64,000 nucleotides of DNA from Zea mays (taxonomy: Eukaryota > Streptophyta > Magnoliopsida > Poales > Poaceae): contig NC_050104.1 of NCBI RefSeq assembly GCF_902167145.1, forward strand, positions 98,777,849 to 98,841,848, given 5' to 3'. The translations under genes and the position numbers were made by a program. Position 1 is the stretch's first letter; each line of letters begins with the position of its first letter. Positions 34,350 through 47,214 of the stretch are shown here, piece after piece. Under the pieces are notes generated by a model. It searched no databases, was not told the origin of the DNA, and worked only from the letters and a program-made list of their open reading frames with translations.

Positions 34350-37300
34350 TGTAATACTCAAAATTGTGTACAAGAAATACATAGAGGATTTCCACATTTT
34401 ATGTTCCATATTTGCATCATAAAAAGAGCACACATATAATTGAGAGTGGTTAATTAAAACCAATAATACCAAAATAAAAGAAAAATTGCATCATGCTGGA
34501 GTTATATGTTTGTGCATTAAATGAAATAATAATGTTAATGATAATAAGATAATAATTACTAGAAAGCTTGAATCCTAAATTGAGAATTAGGGTTTGAATT
34601 AAGAGAAGGGAAGAACTGAGAAAATACTACATAAAATAAAATAAAAATCAGAATAAACACCCTTCACACTTATATTATTAAACTATACAATTCAAACTGA
34701 GGACAAGTTATTCACAAAGTTTGAATTTAAACTTGAATTCAAATTGGATTTGAAAATGGAGAAAAAAGAAATGGAAAAGAAAAGAATAAAGAAAACCTAG
34801 CCTAACTGGGCCCTGAACTCGTATTCGGCCCAATACGCTTTTTCACCCGCGCGGACCATGCCGTGTCTTTCCCCACGCTCGCGCGCACGCTGACCTGCGG
34901 GTCCCACTTGCAGCCTCTCTAATCGCGCGCTCGCCTGGTGCTCGATCGCTGACATCGCGGGCCCGCTGCTTAGCTTACTCCACCTTCCACTCCCACGCGG
35001 GGCCCACGCTGTCGGGGTCTTCCCCCTCTTTCGCCGCTTGACTCGGGCAAGCTCCGTTACGCGTATGGCGGGTTCGCCGTTGAAGCTGGGAACGGACTCG
35101 GGGTCAAATCCTTCTCCACCTCGCCTCTATAAGATGCGCCGCAAACCCTAGACGACTCCTCTTCCACCTCCGTGATAGCCATCGACCACTAGCGCCGTGA
35201 GCGAGAGTGTGCACAGAGGAGTGAATCCGCCGCCGCCGACTCGTCCCTTCGCCGCTGTTCCGGTGCTGGCAGGAGGTCGGGGTGATTCGCTTGGGCTCGT
35301 GGATCGTGTCTGTGGCGGATTGGGGCCGAGAAAGCCTTGGTCGTCGACTGAATCCCTCGCCGGAGTAGTGAGAGCACCGCCGAGCCGCCCCAACACGTGA
35401 GCAACCTGTCTGCGCGCCCGATTTCAAGTAATATTCACCCCCTTCGTGTTCGCCGTCGTGCCAATCCCATTTTGCGGGTGTCAGAACTAGAATTAGGGCA
35501 CTGCAGTGGCGGAATTGCGCGGGGTCCGGTGATGGCGCCGCCGCGGTCGGTCTGCGCCGCCGGGTTGTGTCCGCTGGTTAGGAGATGAACCTGGAGTCGT
35601 TGATTTCATGCTTAGCGGTCATGATTAGATGCAGGGTTGAGGTAGTGAGAACCGTGGGATCTTGGGTGGACGGCCTTGATTTAATCGGGCATACCGTTAC
35701 GATCTGGCGTGTCCTGACCGTTCGATTGGGATTGGATGGTGGTTACTCGTTCTAGGCTTCATTAAATCGTGGCCGTAGGATCTAGATCCGGTGGACGATG
35801 TTGCGTACCGCCTCGCAGTCGGCAAGATTTAATCCTACGCGCTGGAATCAGATCAGACGGCCAGAAAGCACCCATACCCCTTCGGCCAGCACGTCTTTCA
35901 AAAGAGCCCCTCTGGTTTTTAGAATTAAACCCGCAGTCCAGACCAATGGCGCGCTGTGTCTTGGAGATCTTGCGGGTTAGCCCCTGAGTTTTCCAGGAAT
36001 TGACGCCCGATCCAGAGCCCGTTTAAAATGTATAAATGAATTAGTAAATGTATTTTTAATACAAAAATAATTCCTAGAACTTGTTTAATTCATAGAAAAT
36101 GCATATGAATTCCAAATTGATCCATTCCAGTTCCAAAATTTTTATAATATTATTGTCTAACCCTTAATGCCTCTGTTTTGACATAAAAGACACATTAAAA
36201 TTTATCTAGTACTTAATCTTGCACTAAATACACAAAACCTTGGAAAATTCATAACTTAAAATCTATAACTCCAAAATTAATAATTCCAGTTCCTATGATC
36301 TTATTTTAATGTCTAGATTATTATTATGTACTTTGTTTACATGCTTGGTGTGATGTTAATTTTTGCTATACTATGTATGTATTGTGTTGATGCGAGTAGA
36401 CGAGCAAGCTACTGAGGATCTTGAGGTTCAGCTGGTAGAGACTGCTGAGCAGGAGCTCGTTGAAGGCAAGTTGTGCCCTTGATCACTTCTTTTACCCATT
36501 CATGTTCTTATTAATCATAATGATCTGCATAGGTTAATTTTGCTGGGACCCAATAGGTTACCCTAGATTTGACTATCTTTATACCTTGTTTCACCATTGG
36601 TTTTACTACTAAATTTTTGGGTAGTACATGCTATTGCTTTATGTGGATTTGGGTATAAAGATATTTATGACTCAGGATTACACTTTCTATTATCTGTTCA
36701 TTATTTTATGTTCATGATAAGATCATTATGTTAATGGGAACATGGAGAACCACCCGGGAAAACAGTGCTACCACAAGGGTTTAATGGGACGCCCTTGGCT
36801 GATTAACTAGGAAAGCTAGTGGACGGCTACCTTACCCGAAAGGGGCAAGGGCAGTAGGGGAGTGGTCAGTGTAGGGAGGTCCTTGGGTTGATTTTGCTGC
36901 GATGGCGGTCAGGCAAGAACCCTGCACTGGAGCTTCCTATAAACTGTAGCGGGTAGTCTGAAGCTAGTGGAACTTTGTAAAGGCCTCGTAGTGGTACCCT
37001 GCCTCGCTTCCTCGGTAGAGGTGTATGGAGTCTGATCAACTCCGTGGCAAATGGGTAACACGACTTGTGGGTAAAGATGCGCAACCTCTGCAGAGTGTAA
37101 AACTGGTATACTAGCCGTGCTCACGGTCATGAGCGGCTCGGACACTCACATGATTAATTTATGGAACTTAAACTTAATTTGTCATTTCATTGCATTTGGG
37201 ATTATTTTACTATTACTTTTATTTATTATTACTACGGTTTGGTATTTACTTACACTTAGTAACTGCTAATAAAATTTTGACCAACTTATAAAAGCAATGC

Positions 37301-37705
37301 TCAGCTTCAACCTTTATTTCATTGATCAGCCTTACACTTCATGGACTCCCACCTTTGGTGAGTTTATGCCACATTATTCCCCACAACTTGTTGAGCGATG
37401 AACGTATGTGAGCTCACTCTTGCTGTCTCACACCCCCCCACAGGAGAAGAACAGGTGGTTCAGGAGGAGCCACAAGGCGAGGAGTATGATCTGATCTAGG
37501 TGGCGTTTCTCAGTTGACATTGGCGCTAACGATCCTTAGTTCGTTTTATGTTTATTCTTTTATTTTGTATTAAGTCTTCCGCTATGTAATAAATACTCTG
37601 ATGTTTTATGACATTTATCTCTATACACTCTGTTATTGTATATGTTGTCTTCTTGGCGCATGTATGAGATGCACCCGGCTTTGTTCCTTAAAACCGGGTG
37701 TGACA
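34350..37705 (+). repeat. 3' LTR of the + strand Gypsy element (3356 bp)
   Basis: It has the same ends as the 5' copy and is followed by the duplication agtgc at 37706-37710. It matches 25860-29218 nearly base for base. Confidence 0.93.
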
Positions 37706-37757
37706 AGTGCAAAACGGTATTTTGTATGGCCATATACACAACCAGCTGGACACAGCC
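37706..37757. mobile_element. Right part of the small element split by the + strand Gypsy insertion
   Basis: It continues gcaaaacggtattttgtatg and ends ccagctggacacagcc, matching the right end of the 23326-23458 family. It starts with the target duplication agtgc shared with 25855-25859. Confidence 0.65.
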
Positions 37758-37760
37758 TTA

Positions 37761-38040
37761 GGACCTTTGTTTGAGCTGCTGCTTTTGAAACTTTTCTAAA
37801 AAGTTGCTATTGGGCTTTTGACCTTGAGAAACCAATAATAACTTTTTGGTGGTGTTATTAGCTTCATAATCCTAGGAAGATACGGAAAACTCATACAACC
37901 ATGTTTCTCATCTTCTCGTATAAACTCGGCTTTTTTGAGTTTATGAATTTACAAAAGCTAAAACAAAAGGCTAACTGTTTGTTTCATCTCCTGGCTTTTC
38001 ACACTAAGAAAGTTGGCGAGAAGATCAAACAAACAGTGCC
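37761..38040. mobile_element. hAT-like MITE (about 280 bp)
   Basis: The ends ggacctttgtttgagc and the complement of gatcaaacaaacagtgcc form an imperfect terminal repeat of the GGCACTGTTTGTTT type common in hAT-derived MITEs. A direct repeat gccttag (37755-37761 and 38038-38044, eight bases if one mismatch is allowed) fits an 8-bp hAT target duplication. It sits directly against the end of the split inverted-repeat element. Confidence 0.6.
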
Positions 38041-38045
38041 TTAGA

Positions 38046-38469
38046 GATCAGCCTGGGCGTTCGGGTTAGCCCAAAATTCTAGGTCAATTTTTTGAGTTCT
38101 TTGAATTTTGGGTATTTAGAAACATTACCTGAAATTAGGGTGTTTATACCCTAAATTTCGTGTTCGAATTCGGGTAGCCTGTTCTACCCAAACAGTAGTC
38201 AACCTAAATAATTTACTTCTAAATTAAACACCAGTCATCCATTAGTGCCACAGTGCCACATGTTACAAAACACAGTCAACCACATGTTACCAATAACAAT
38301 AATTATTGATAGAAGTATGAACGATAGTACTAATAACAATGATCAAATGTCACAGAAATAGAACACCAAGAATGCAAGAATGGGTAATTATAGTATTGTA
38401 GTTGTTGGATAGTTGATTTCAATACCCTAAAGGCATCGAAAATCAAGGCAATACAAGTTAAATATGTGC
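38046..38469. other. AT-rich spacer; no gene recognised
   Basis: It contains degenerate gaattcgggtagcc / gggttagccc text similar in style to 25260-25760, and is otherwise plain AT-rich DNA. Nothing coding is supported. Confidence 0.5.
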
Positions 38470-39009
38470 ACCAGAGTTTCACTCGTGGTTCCCAAGATGA
38501 ATGCATTGACAATGACAGTGTCGGTAATGTTAGTTAGCGCGTTGCCCTGTCGCGAGAAGCGTTGGATATAGTCTCTCAAGGTCTCATCGGGCTTCTGTCC
38601 GTAGTTCCTGAGGTCTCACATGTTGAATGGGCGAACGTATGTGCCTTGGAAGTTTCCCACAAAGATTTCCTCGAGGTCAGCCCAGTTTTGGATGCAGTCA
38701 AGTCTAAGGTTCTCTAACCATGCCCGCGCCAAATCCGCCAAGTATTGGGGGGTTGCGGATTATGAAGTCGTCGTGGTCCGCTCCTCCCGCTTGGCACGCC
38801 AGTCGGTAGTATCCCAGCCAGAGGTTGGGGTTCGACTCTCCTGAATAGTTCCCGATATTGGTGCGCGCCCTGTACCGTTGTCGCACCGGTGCTTAAAGGA
38901 CGCAACGACTAAAGGCCCGAGGCCCCGGTGGTAGCGGACTCAGGCTTCGATCCCCATCGGGGTCAAAATGCTCTTTGTGGCATTGGTTGTACCGATGGGT
39001 GTCACTCGA
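38470..39009 (-). pseudogene. Fragment of a Gypsy (Tat-type) gag gene
   Basis: Read on the complement, about 38690-38480 encodes a retrotransposon Gag core (LDCIQNWADLEEIFVGNF, then RNYGQKPDETLRDYIQRFSR, then a segment ending in LGTTSETL). A preceding piece in another frame (about 38890-38710) contains NPNLWLGYYRLACQAGGADH. The two pieces lie in different frames with a stop between them, so the gene is dead. The - strand Gypsy element inserted at its right edge (39010). The remainder of the older element may continue at 52430-53168. Confidence 0.6.
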
Positions 39010-41099
39010 TGTCACACCCGGTTTTGGAAGGCAAACCGAATGTGAACTATGTACGTGCCAGGATCAGAACTCACGTACACAGCGATTTCATAAATGAACA
39101 TCATCACACAGTGCTCGAATAGTAACATAAAAGAGTACTTATTACATCATAGAGTCATAGACATCCACATAGTCATTGTCTTAACAGTTAAATCAAAGTA
39201 CTAGCGAAACGCAGTAAAGATAAGGCCTTCACAGGCAGCTGACTGGGGGTTGCCGCCAACCCACACCTAGAATTCGTCGTAGTCTTGGAACTCCTGGAAG
39301 TCTCCTTCCACGGCTTCGCCTTCTCCTGAGCAGTGATTACAATGTGGACAACCTGGTGTTTTGTGGTAAAGCAAGGATGAGTACACATCAACGTACTCAG
39401 CAAATGTCCCGTTTGGCTGAAGTGGACTAGCTTTATGTGGGGTTAGGCTCAAGCAGTTGCTTTTAGTTGGTTAGGTATTTATCATTAGTAGAAGCCAGAT
39501 TTTAGCATTAACCAACCCGTAAACCATTTCCTCATCGAGGAACATCATCATCATAGTCGAACCAAAACCATAACATAATCCTTGTATCTCGAACCATCTG
39601 TATCTCTAATCAAAGAGGATCCCAAGGCTGCTCTTAACCGTGAGCACGACTGATATACCAGTTTCACTACCCTCTGCAGAGGTCGCACACTTTACCCATG
39701 AGTCATGATTCCCTTTCTACCCGGGGAGAGCTAATCCCCATTGACCACTACCTAGGTGGTCCGGCAGGGCATCACTACGTAGCTTTTACAAAGATTCCCT
39801 AGAGATCATAGCTGCCCGTTAGGTTTCTCCAGTTTGATAAACACAGTACCCCTCCCCGCAGGAGAGTGACTAACAAAGAGCAAAACGAAAGAACCTCGGC
39901 ACTCAGCCTCGGCAGAGCAAGCACTGTGCCTGGACCCCATTGACGGCACGACGGCTAAGCAACTACACCTCTAGTTCATCTAATTAATCGGCTAAGGGCA
40001 TCCCATTTCACCCTCATGGTTGCACTGTTATCCTGGGTGGTCTCTCAACGAACCAGTCCTTACGGAGAGGTACTCAGGAAACAGCCTGAGCCCCCTAGAG
40101 TATCACAAGATCATCAACATCATCAGGGTAACAGTATCATAAATAGTCACATCATGTTCATTGATTATGTTAAAGCAATAGCAAAGTGCTAACCATAATA
40201 GCCCATAAGGTCATCAAGGATAAAGTAAAATGTAAAGCTAGTCAATCCTTAGGTTTCAAGTAAGTAGTGCGGGGTAGTAAGTTATAAATGAATAGGACAT
40301 AATGGGACAGAGGACACTTGCCTTCACCAAACTGCTGATCAGGGACTTCCTCTGCAACTTCCTCGGGAAACACAGACTGCTCGTTGTCTACGTAAAGTAA
40401 TCATTCACACTATGCACTTGGGAAGATAATAAACAAAAAGCAACATTCCAAACATATGCAGCAGAGAGATCACAAGTTCATAGTTGAAAAGGGATGGGCA
40501 CTCTGGTGTTCCCTAGGTCTGGAGTAGAGGACTATACAAAGTGATTCATTATCCACTAATCAAGTTTAAGTCAGTGGTGGAATTAAATCATTACCTGGTT
40601 TTAAGTTCCTAACCTTAGGTGTTTAAGTCCATAAACTTAAGTAATCCAACTTTTATTAAAGTCTACCAATTTCTAATTATCACAAATAAGGTTCCAATAG
40701 TCTTAATCCTATCCTAGTGATTAACTATTATTTGGTACATGGAAACAGCAGGGAAACATTGTTTAAATGGATAGACAAAAACATAATGAGCATTTTGCAA
40801 TTTGAAGCACCTCATTTGGAGCTCATATGACAAGGTTATGAATTTTACAAGTTTGGGGATTAAAAATATACCCTAAATACCTATTTTGAATTAAATAAAA
40901 GGGCCAGGGGCTTAACCGCGAGAAACCAGGGACGGCGGGTTCAAATTCCAGAAAATCGGGGGTCTCTTTAAGAAAATGCGCAGGCGAAGGGGTACCGGGC
41001 TCCTACGGCCGTCAGATCTCAAGCGAACGGCCAGGATTAGATTCTGCGGGCGGGCGCGCGAGCGTGCGGCGGCCTGGGCGACTGACAGGCGGGACCGGG

Positions 41100-41270
41100 C
41101 GGGCAGAGCGCGCGCGGGCGGGCTGATAGGCGGGGCCGGCGGGCAGGGCGAGCGCGCGGGCGGGCTGACAGGCGGGGCCGGCGGGCAGGGCGAGCGCGCG
41201 GGCGGGCTAACAGGCGGGGCCGGCGGGCAGGGCGAGCGCGCGGGCGGGCTGACAGGCGGGGCCCAACTGG
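41100..41270. repeat. 42-bp GC-rich tandem repeats in the 3' LTR (about four units)
   Basis: Units of the form ggcgggctgacaggcggggc plus cggcgggcagggcgagcgcg are repeated about four times. The other LTR has only about two units (about 50995-51065), so the array changed copy number after or during insertion. Confidence 0.85.
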
Positions 41271-42195
41271 CAGGGAGACGGGGTGAGGGGGAAGTGGGCC
41301 TGGGCCGCTGGATCTCCGGCGGACGGCCAGGATTAGGTCCGGGCGAGTTGAATCAGGGCCGCCCGATCTGGGATGAACGACGGGGATCGGGTGGGCGGCC
41401 TGGGTCTTTCCTACGGCTAACTGGGGCGGCGGCGCTCGTCCCCGCGGCGGAGGGCTCGCTGGAGACGAGGGGCGCGGGCGTTTGGCGGGCCTCTGGGGCG
41501 ACCTGAGTGGCCGGGAAGGTTGGGGAGGGCATGGGGAGTCCTCTGGTGGGGTCTGGGTCGGGGCAGAGGCACCGGAGGGGGGCGGTTCACGGCGGAGCGG
41601 CTCGGCGGCGGGATTACTCTACTCCGGCGAGGAATTACACGCGGCAGAGAGCAAAACAAAGGGCGATAGGGGCGGGAGAGGTCCCTTACCTCAAGATGGG
41701 CTCTGGGGACTCCTCGGCGGCGGCAATGACGCGACGGTGGTCCGAGGCGACGGTGGGGGACCTCCGCGGCTGCACGGGGAACGGCGGGTGAGCGCGGGCA
41801 GAGAGAAATAGGGAGGGGGAGAGGGAATTGGGGCGCGTCCCGGGTTGCGGACGTCGGGGCGGAGCTCACCGGGGCAAAGGGCGCGGCGGAGCTCCAACGG
41901 CGACTGGGAACCGAGCTCGGGACGGCGGGGGTTATGGAGGCGGCGCTCTGCGTGCGCGCAGCGAGGGGGAAAGAGGGTCCACTGGAGCGCAAATGGGGGA
42001 GGGGGCGAGGGCGAGTGGGGCTCGGGGCTCAAGTGGCCAGGGTCGGGTCAGTTGCGAGCTCCACGCGCGACGTGGGCGCGGGGAAGGCAGGCGCAGCTCG
42101 GCGGCGGTTACGCGGGGACGACGGGGCTGACAGGCCGGGCCCGCGAGCAGAGAGAGAGGGGAGAGCGGAGGCGGGCCCGCCAGGGCAGAGAGAGC

Positions 42196-42216
42196 GGGGG
42201 GGGGGGGGGGGGGGGA
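42196..42216 (+). repeat. Long G run in the LTR
   Basis: About 20 consecutive G are present here; the other LTR has a shorter run at about 52026-52040. Such runs are unstable and can form G-quadruplexes. Confidence 0.85.
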
Positions 42217-42605
42217 GCGCGCGCGCGAGATTGGGCCGGCTGGGCCGAAAGGCCGAGGGGGGCGGGGGAGTGGGCTTCTTTCCTTTTCTTTTTATTCTGG
42301 AATTGTTTTCTCTTTTTCTTTTTATTTTCTCTATTTGATTCAAATCCATATGAGCCACAAATTCAAATCAAACTTTCCAAGGATTATGCACCAAGCAAAA
42401 GTGAAATCTAGGGTTCATCATGATGCAACAATTCATACTCCCTTAGGGTTTAACATAATAAACTATAATTACAAATAAAGTAAGCACTTTTCTCCTATAG
42501 AAATGAGAAAGAAAAGAATGAGGAAGGATGAGAAAAGGGAAGTAACACCTGAATTTGTGAATATGAGCAAAGAAATTTTATACCCCCAAATTCAGGGTGT
42601 TACAA

Positions 42606-42621
42606 ACCTATCCCCCTTAAA
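42606..42621 (-). other. Polypurine tract of the - strand Gypsy element
   Basis: On the complement this reads ttttaagggggatagg, just inside the 3' LTR, and is nearly the same as the tract of the + strand Gypsy element. Confidence 0.75.
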
Positions 42622-42639
42622 AGAATCTCGCCCCGAGAT

Positions 42640-45600
42640 TCAAGGTTGGTCAGCAAAGAGTTCAGGGTATTTGGCCTTCAGATCATCTTCTCGTTCCCAG
42701 GTTGCTTCTTCTTCGGAGTGGTGACCCCATCCGACTTTGCACATTCTGATGGTATTCCTCCGGGTGACTCTGTCTGCAAACTCCAGAATCTGCGTTGGCT
42801 TCTCTACGTATGTCAGATCCTCCTGGACTTCCAAACCCTCCACTGGCAACTGTTCTTCTGGTACTCGCAGACACTTCTTCAATTGCGACACATGGAACAC
42901 ATTGTGCACTGCTGACAAGCTCTCTGGTAGGTCGAGCTGGTAGGCCACTTCTCCACGCTTGGCTTGAATCTGATATGGTCTGACGTACCGGGGTGCTAAC
43001 TTGCCTTTAACTCCGAACCTTCTGACTCCCCTGATAGGTGACACCTTCAGATAGACGTAGTCTCCCACTTCAAAACTCAGTTCTCTTCTCCTTCTGTCAG
43101 CATAGCTTCGCTGTCTTGACTGGGCTGTCTTCAGGTTCTCCCGAACCATTTTGATATTCTCTTCGGCTTCAAGCAAGATGTCGGAGCCAAACACCTGTCT
43201 CTCTCCAGGCTGGTCCCAATGCAACGGAGTCCTGCAACTCCGCCCATAGAGTGCCTGAAACGGTGACATCTTCAAGCTGGCTTGATAACTATTGTTGTAG
43301 GAGAATTCTGCATAAGGTAACCTTTTGTCCCATCCTGACTTGTCTTGCAACGCACAGGCTCTCAACATATCTTCTAAAATCTGGTTAGTTCTTTCAGTCT
43401 GGCCGTCTGTCTGCGGGTGATAAGCTGAGCTGAAGTTCAAATGTGTGCCCAAAGCTTCTTGTAGCTGCTGCCAAAAATGAGAGGTGAACTGCGTTCCTCG
43501 ATCTGACACTATCTTCTTCGGCACACCATGAAGGCAGACTATCCGTGACATGTATAACTCAGCTAACGTTGCTCCGGTGTATGTTGTCTTCACAGGTATG
43601 AAATGGGCCACCTTTGTTAAGCGGTCCACAACCACCCAGATGGAATCATAACCGGCCCGGGTACGAGGTAGGCCAACTATGAAATCCATCCCGATCTCGT
43701 CCCACTTCCACTGAGGAATCCGCAATGGTTGCAACAATCCGGCAGGCCTCTGATGCTCTGCTTTGGTCCTCTGACAGCTATCGCAGATGGCGACAAATTC
43801 TGCGATCTCTCTTTTCATGCCATACCACCAAAACCTCCTTTTTAAATCCTGGTACATCTTCTCACTTCCAGGGTGTATGGAGTAGGCTGTCTCATGAGCT
43901 TCCTTGAGGATCAGTTCCCGAATAGGTTTGAGGTCGGGAACACACAATCGGTCCTTGAACCATATTACTCCCTCTTCATCCTCTCGAAAGTCTTTGCCTC
44001 TTCCTTCTAAGATCAGCTGCCGGATCTTGTTGATGTTTTCATCATCCTTCTGCCCTTCTTTGATCTCCCGCTCTAGGGTGGGCTCTAATTCCACCGTTAC
44101 TCCTTGCGTACTGTTCAGGAAACCGAGGCTCAGTCTGTCGAATTCTTTGGCTAACTCATACGGCATCGGGTACGAGGCCAACATATTGACTTGACTCTTC
44201 CTGCTCAGAGCATCTGCAACAACATTGGCTTTGCCTGGATGGTAATGTATCTCCAGCTCGTAGTCTTTGATCAATTCCAACCATCTTCGCTGCCTCATGT
44301 TTAACTCTGACTGGGTGAATATGTACTTCAGACTTTTATGATCTGTGTAGATGTCGCACTTCTGCCCGTACAGGTAATGTCTCCAGGTCTTTAAGGCATA
44401 AACCACTGCTGCCAATTCTAGGTCATGTGTGGGATAATTCTTCTCATGGATCTTCAGCTGTCGAGATGAGTATGCTACAACTCTTCCTTCTTGCATCAGC
44501 ACACATCCCAATCCGGTGTACGAAGCGTCGCAATACACTGAGAATGACTTGTGAACGTCAGGCAGGACTAACACAGGAGCCGTAGTCAATCTATTCTTCA
44601 GTTCTTCAAATGCTTCCTGACACTTTTGGGTCCACTTAAACTCAACTTTCTTCGCTAGTAACGCTGTCATTGGCCTAGCAATCTTTGAGAAGCCTTCAAT
44701 GAAACGCCTATAATATCCAGCCATTCCAATGAAGCTCTTGATCCCACGAACATCCTTCGGTGCTTTCCAGTTCAGGATATCTGCTACTTTCTTTAGATCC
44801 ACTGCTAACCCATCTTGATTTATGATGTGACCCAGAAATAAGACTTCACGAATCCAGAACTCGCATTTGCCCAGCTTGGCATACAACTGATGCTCTCGAA
44901 GTCTTTGCAATACCATCTTCAAATGCTCCACATGATCCTCCTCACTTTGAGAGTATATGAGAATGTCATCGATGAACACTACCACAAACTTGTCTAGATA
45001 GTCCATGAACACACTGTTCATCAGATACATGAAGAAGGCTGGCGCATTTGTCAAACCAAAGGACATAACTGTGAACTCATATAACCCATACTTGGTGATG
45101 AATGCTGTCTTCGGTATGTCCGAGGGTCGGATTCTGAGTTGATGGTAACCCGATCTCAGATCTATCTTCGAGAATACGCTGGCACCTCTGAGCTGGTCGA
45201 ACAAATCCTCTATCCTTGGCAGGGGGTACTTGTTCTTGACAGTGACTTTATTCAAGGCTCTGTAGTCTATGCACATCCTTTTGGTACCATCTTTCTTCTC
45301 TACAAACAACACTGGAGCGGCCCAAGGCGAGGTGCTGGGCCTGATGTAACCCTTCTCTAACATCTCATCTATCTGCTTCTTGAGTTCCACCAATTCTGGT
45401 CCAGACACTCGATAGGCTCTTTTGGAGATGGGGGCGGTACCAGGGATAAGCTCTATGGCAAATTCAACCTTTCTCTCGGGTGGCATGCCCGTTAGTTCCT
45501 CGGGAAACACATCCGGAAAGTCTGACACAACCTTAATAGCCTCGAGCGGGTTGGGCTCCTTACTATCAACTGAAATCTGGTGACAGACTCCCTCTTCTGA

Positions 45601-47214
45601 CTTAGGCATCCTTAGCTCGGCCACTACCTCTTCTCCTGACGGGGACTTCAATGTTACGGTCCTCTTGTCGCAACTAACATTTGCTTCATACTTCATTAAC
45701 CAATTCATCCCTAGAATAACATCTATCCCAGGGGTGTCTATTACTATTAAGTCGCTGGGGAATCCTATCCCCCTTATTTCCACCATTATATTTGAACATA
45801 TTTTATCTGTTTGCACCTTGCCACCAACCGAACTAATCCTCATGGGCGGCATCATTGCCTCTACTGAGATGTTATGCAATTCTACCCATGTTGCAGTGAC
45901 AAATGAATGAGTTGCACCAGTATCAAATAGCACTTTCGCGGAATGAGATTCGACTGAGAACATACCTACTGCCACATCTGGTGCATCCTGGATTGCTTCG
46001 GCCTCCAAGTGGTTCACCTTTCCACGGTTGTACGCTTGGCTACGATTGCCTGCTGCCGGCTGCAGTACACCTTGCCTTGTTGGAGCATTGGGGTTGGTCT
46101 GCTGCTGCGCCAACTTCTTTGGGCACTGCATCGCCCAGTGGCCTTGATCTCCACAGTGGAAACATCCTCTGCCTCCTCCTTGTGCTGGGGCTGCTTGGTT
46201 GCTCTGATTCGCTGCTGGGGCAGGAAGGCGAGGTGCCTGGTTGTTCTGCTTCTGATACTGATTACCTCCCTGCTGGCTGTGCTGACGATACTGCTGTTGC
46301 TGCTGTGGGTACTGCCTCTGAAACTGTTGCTGATGCGGACGCTGATTCTGATTCTGATATCCCTGAGGGTGACCAGGTCTGCCTTGCTGAGATGAACTGC
46401 CTGAGAAACGCGGACGGCTGATGCCTCCGGACTGGGGTCCACTCATCTTGCGCTTCCGATCTTCCATGTCCTTACGCTTCTTCTCAGTCATGACTGCCCT
46501 ATCAATCAGGTGCTGGAAGGTGGGGAAGGTGTGATTCATCAGCTGGTAATGCAGGGGATCCACCAAACCTCTCATGAACCTGTACTGCCTCTTGGCATCC
46601 GTGTTGACATCCTCAGGTGCATAACGAGACAGCTGCAGAAACTTGTCTCTGTACTCACTAACAGACAGGGGTCCCTGCTTCAGAGCCAGAAACTCCTCCT
46701 TCTTCACGATCATTAGTCCCTCTGGCACATGGTACCGACGGAAACTCTCACTGAATTCTTCCCAAGTGATGGCTTCAGGGTCAGCGTGGGTGGCGAGGTA
46801 GGACTCCCACCATGACTGGGCTGCTCCCCTCAGCTGGCGGGGACCATACAGAACCTTCTCCCTGTCGTCACATTGGGCGGTGCGCAGCTCCCTTTCCACT
46901 GCGCGCAGCCAGTCTTCTGCATCCATGGGGTCAGCAGAATGGGCGAAGGTAGGAGGGTGCCCTCTCATGAACTCACCACGCTTATCTCGCGGCATCTGGG
47001 GCATCTGCACTTGCAATTGGGGTTGAGGTTGCTGTTGAGCCTGCTGCATGGCTGCCAGAGTCTACCCAATGGCCTGCACTGCCTGGGTCTGCATCAAGAA
47101 CATCTGCTCCACTGACATCGGGGGTGGTGGGGGAGGCTGCCTCTGTTGTTCCTCCTGCTGGTCATGCTGCTCTTGCTGAGCACGCCTGTTGCATCGGCGC
47201 CTGTTGTCAGACAT
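42640..47214 (-). pseudogene. Gypsy gag-pol polyprotein, nearly intact, one early in-frame stop
   Basis: The likely start MSDNRRRCNRRAQQE is at 47214. Codon 51 is TAG (47064-47062), after which 1469 codons run without interruption from an internal ATG at 47049 to TGA at 42640. Relative to 47049: Gag with Gln-rich tail and CCHC knuckle ([14 protein letters not shown], about residue 295); protease [11 protein letters not shown] (about 385); RT with [10 protein letters not shown] (about 690); RNase [14 protein letters not shown]; integrase with its zinc-binding HHCC region (about 1065-1100) and core [18 protein letters not shown]; chromodomain-like end [16 protein letters not shown]. In known chromoviruses such an end can steer integration toward particular chromatin. 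If translation began at 47049, a Gag lacking the first 55 residues could be made. TAG fits a CAG change by cytosine deamination. Confidence 0.9.

Larger units (their letters stand above)
25860..37705 (+). mobile_element. Ty3/Gypsy LTR retrotransposon, chromovirus (Tekay/Del-like), 11.85 kb
   Basis: The element has long LTRs (25860-29218 and 34350-37705) with TG...CA ends and the 5-bp duplication agtgc on both sides (25855-25859 and 37706-37710). A TGGTATCAGAGG primer site and a purine tract (ttaaggggggtagg) lie inside the LTRs. Internal order is gag, protease, RT, RNase H, integrase, then a chromodomain-like end, which is the Gypsy chromovirus layout. LTR length and protein text suggest the Tekay/Del lineage (relatives of maize prem1/tekay/xilon families). 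By eye the LTRs differ at about 1% of sites, so the insertion is fairly young although the coding frame is broken. Confidence 0.95.
39010..42604 (-). repeat. 3' LTR of the - strand Gypsy element (3595 bp)
   Basis: In window orientation it begins tgtcacacccggttttgg and ends ttcagggtgttaca. It contains a very GC-rich block (about 40970-42270) with 42-bp tandem repeats and a long G run. Overlapping open frames in that block reflect composition, not genes. Confidence 0.93.

Noticed and set aside
40976..42411. Long open frames (up to 191 aa) in the GC-rich LTR block, repeated at 50860-52303
   Set aside because: Frames occur on both strands because stop codons are rare in such DNA; the products are Arg/Gly/Pro-rich and differ between LTR copies through indels.
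46014..46442. 142-aa - strand frame overlapping the Gag zinc-knuckle region
   Set aside because: Alternative-frame shadow of gag; no domain recognised.
42683..47115. Multiple open frames on the + strand opposite gag-pol of the - strand Gypsy element
   Set aside because: They are short shadows of the 1469-codon frame with no motifs.
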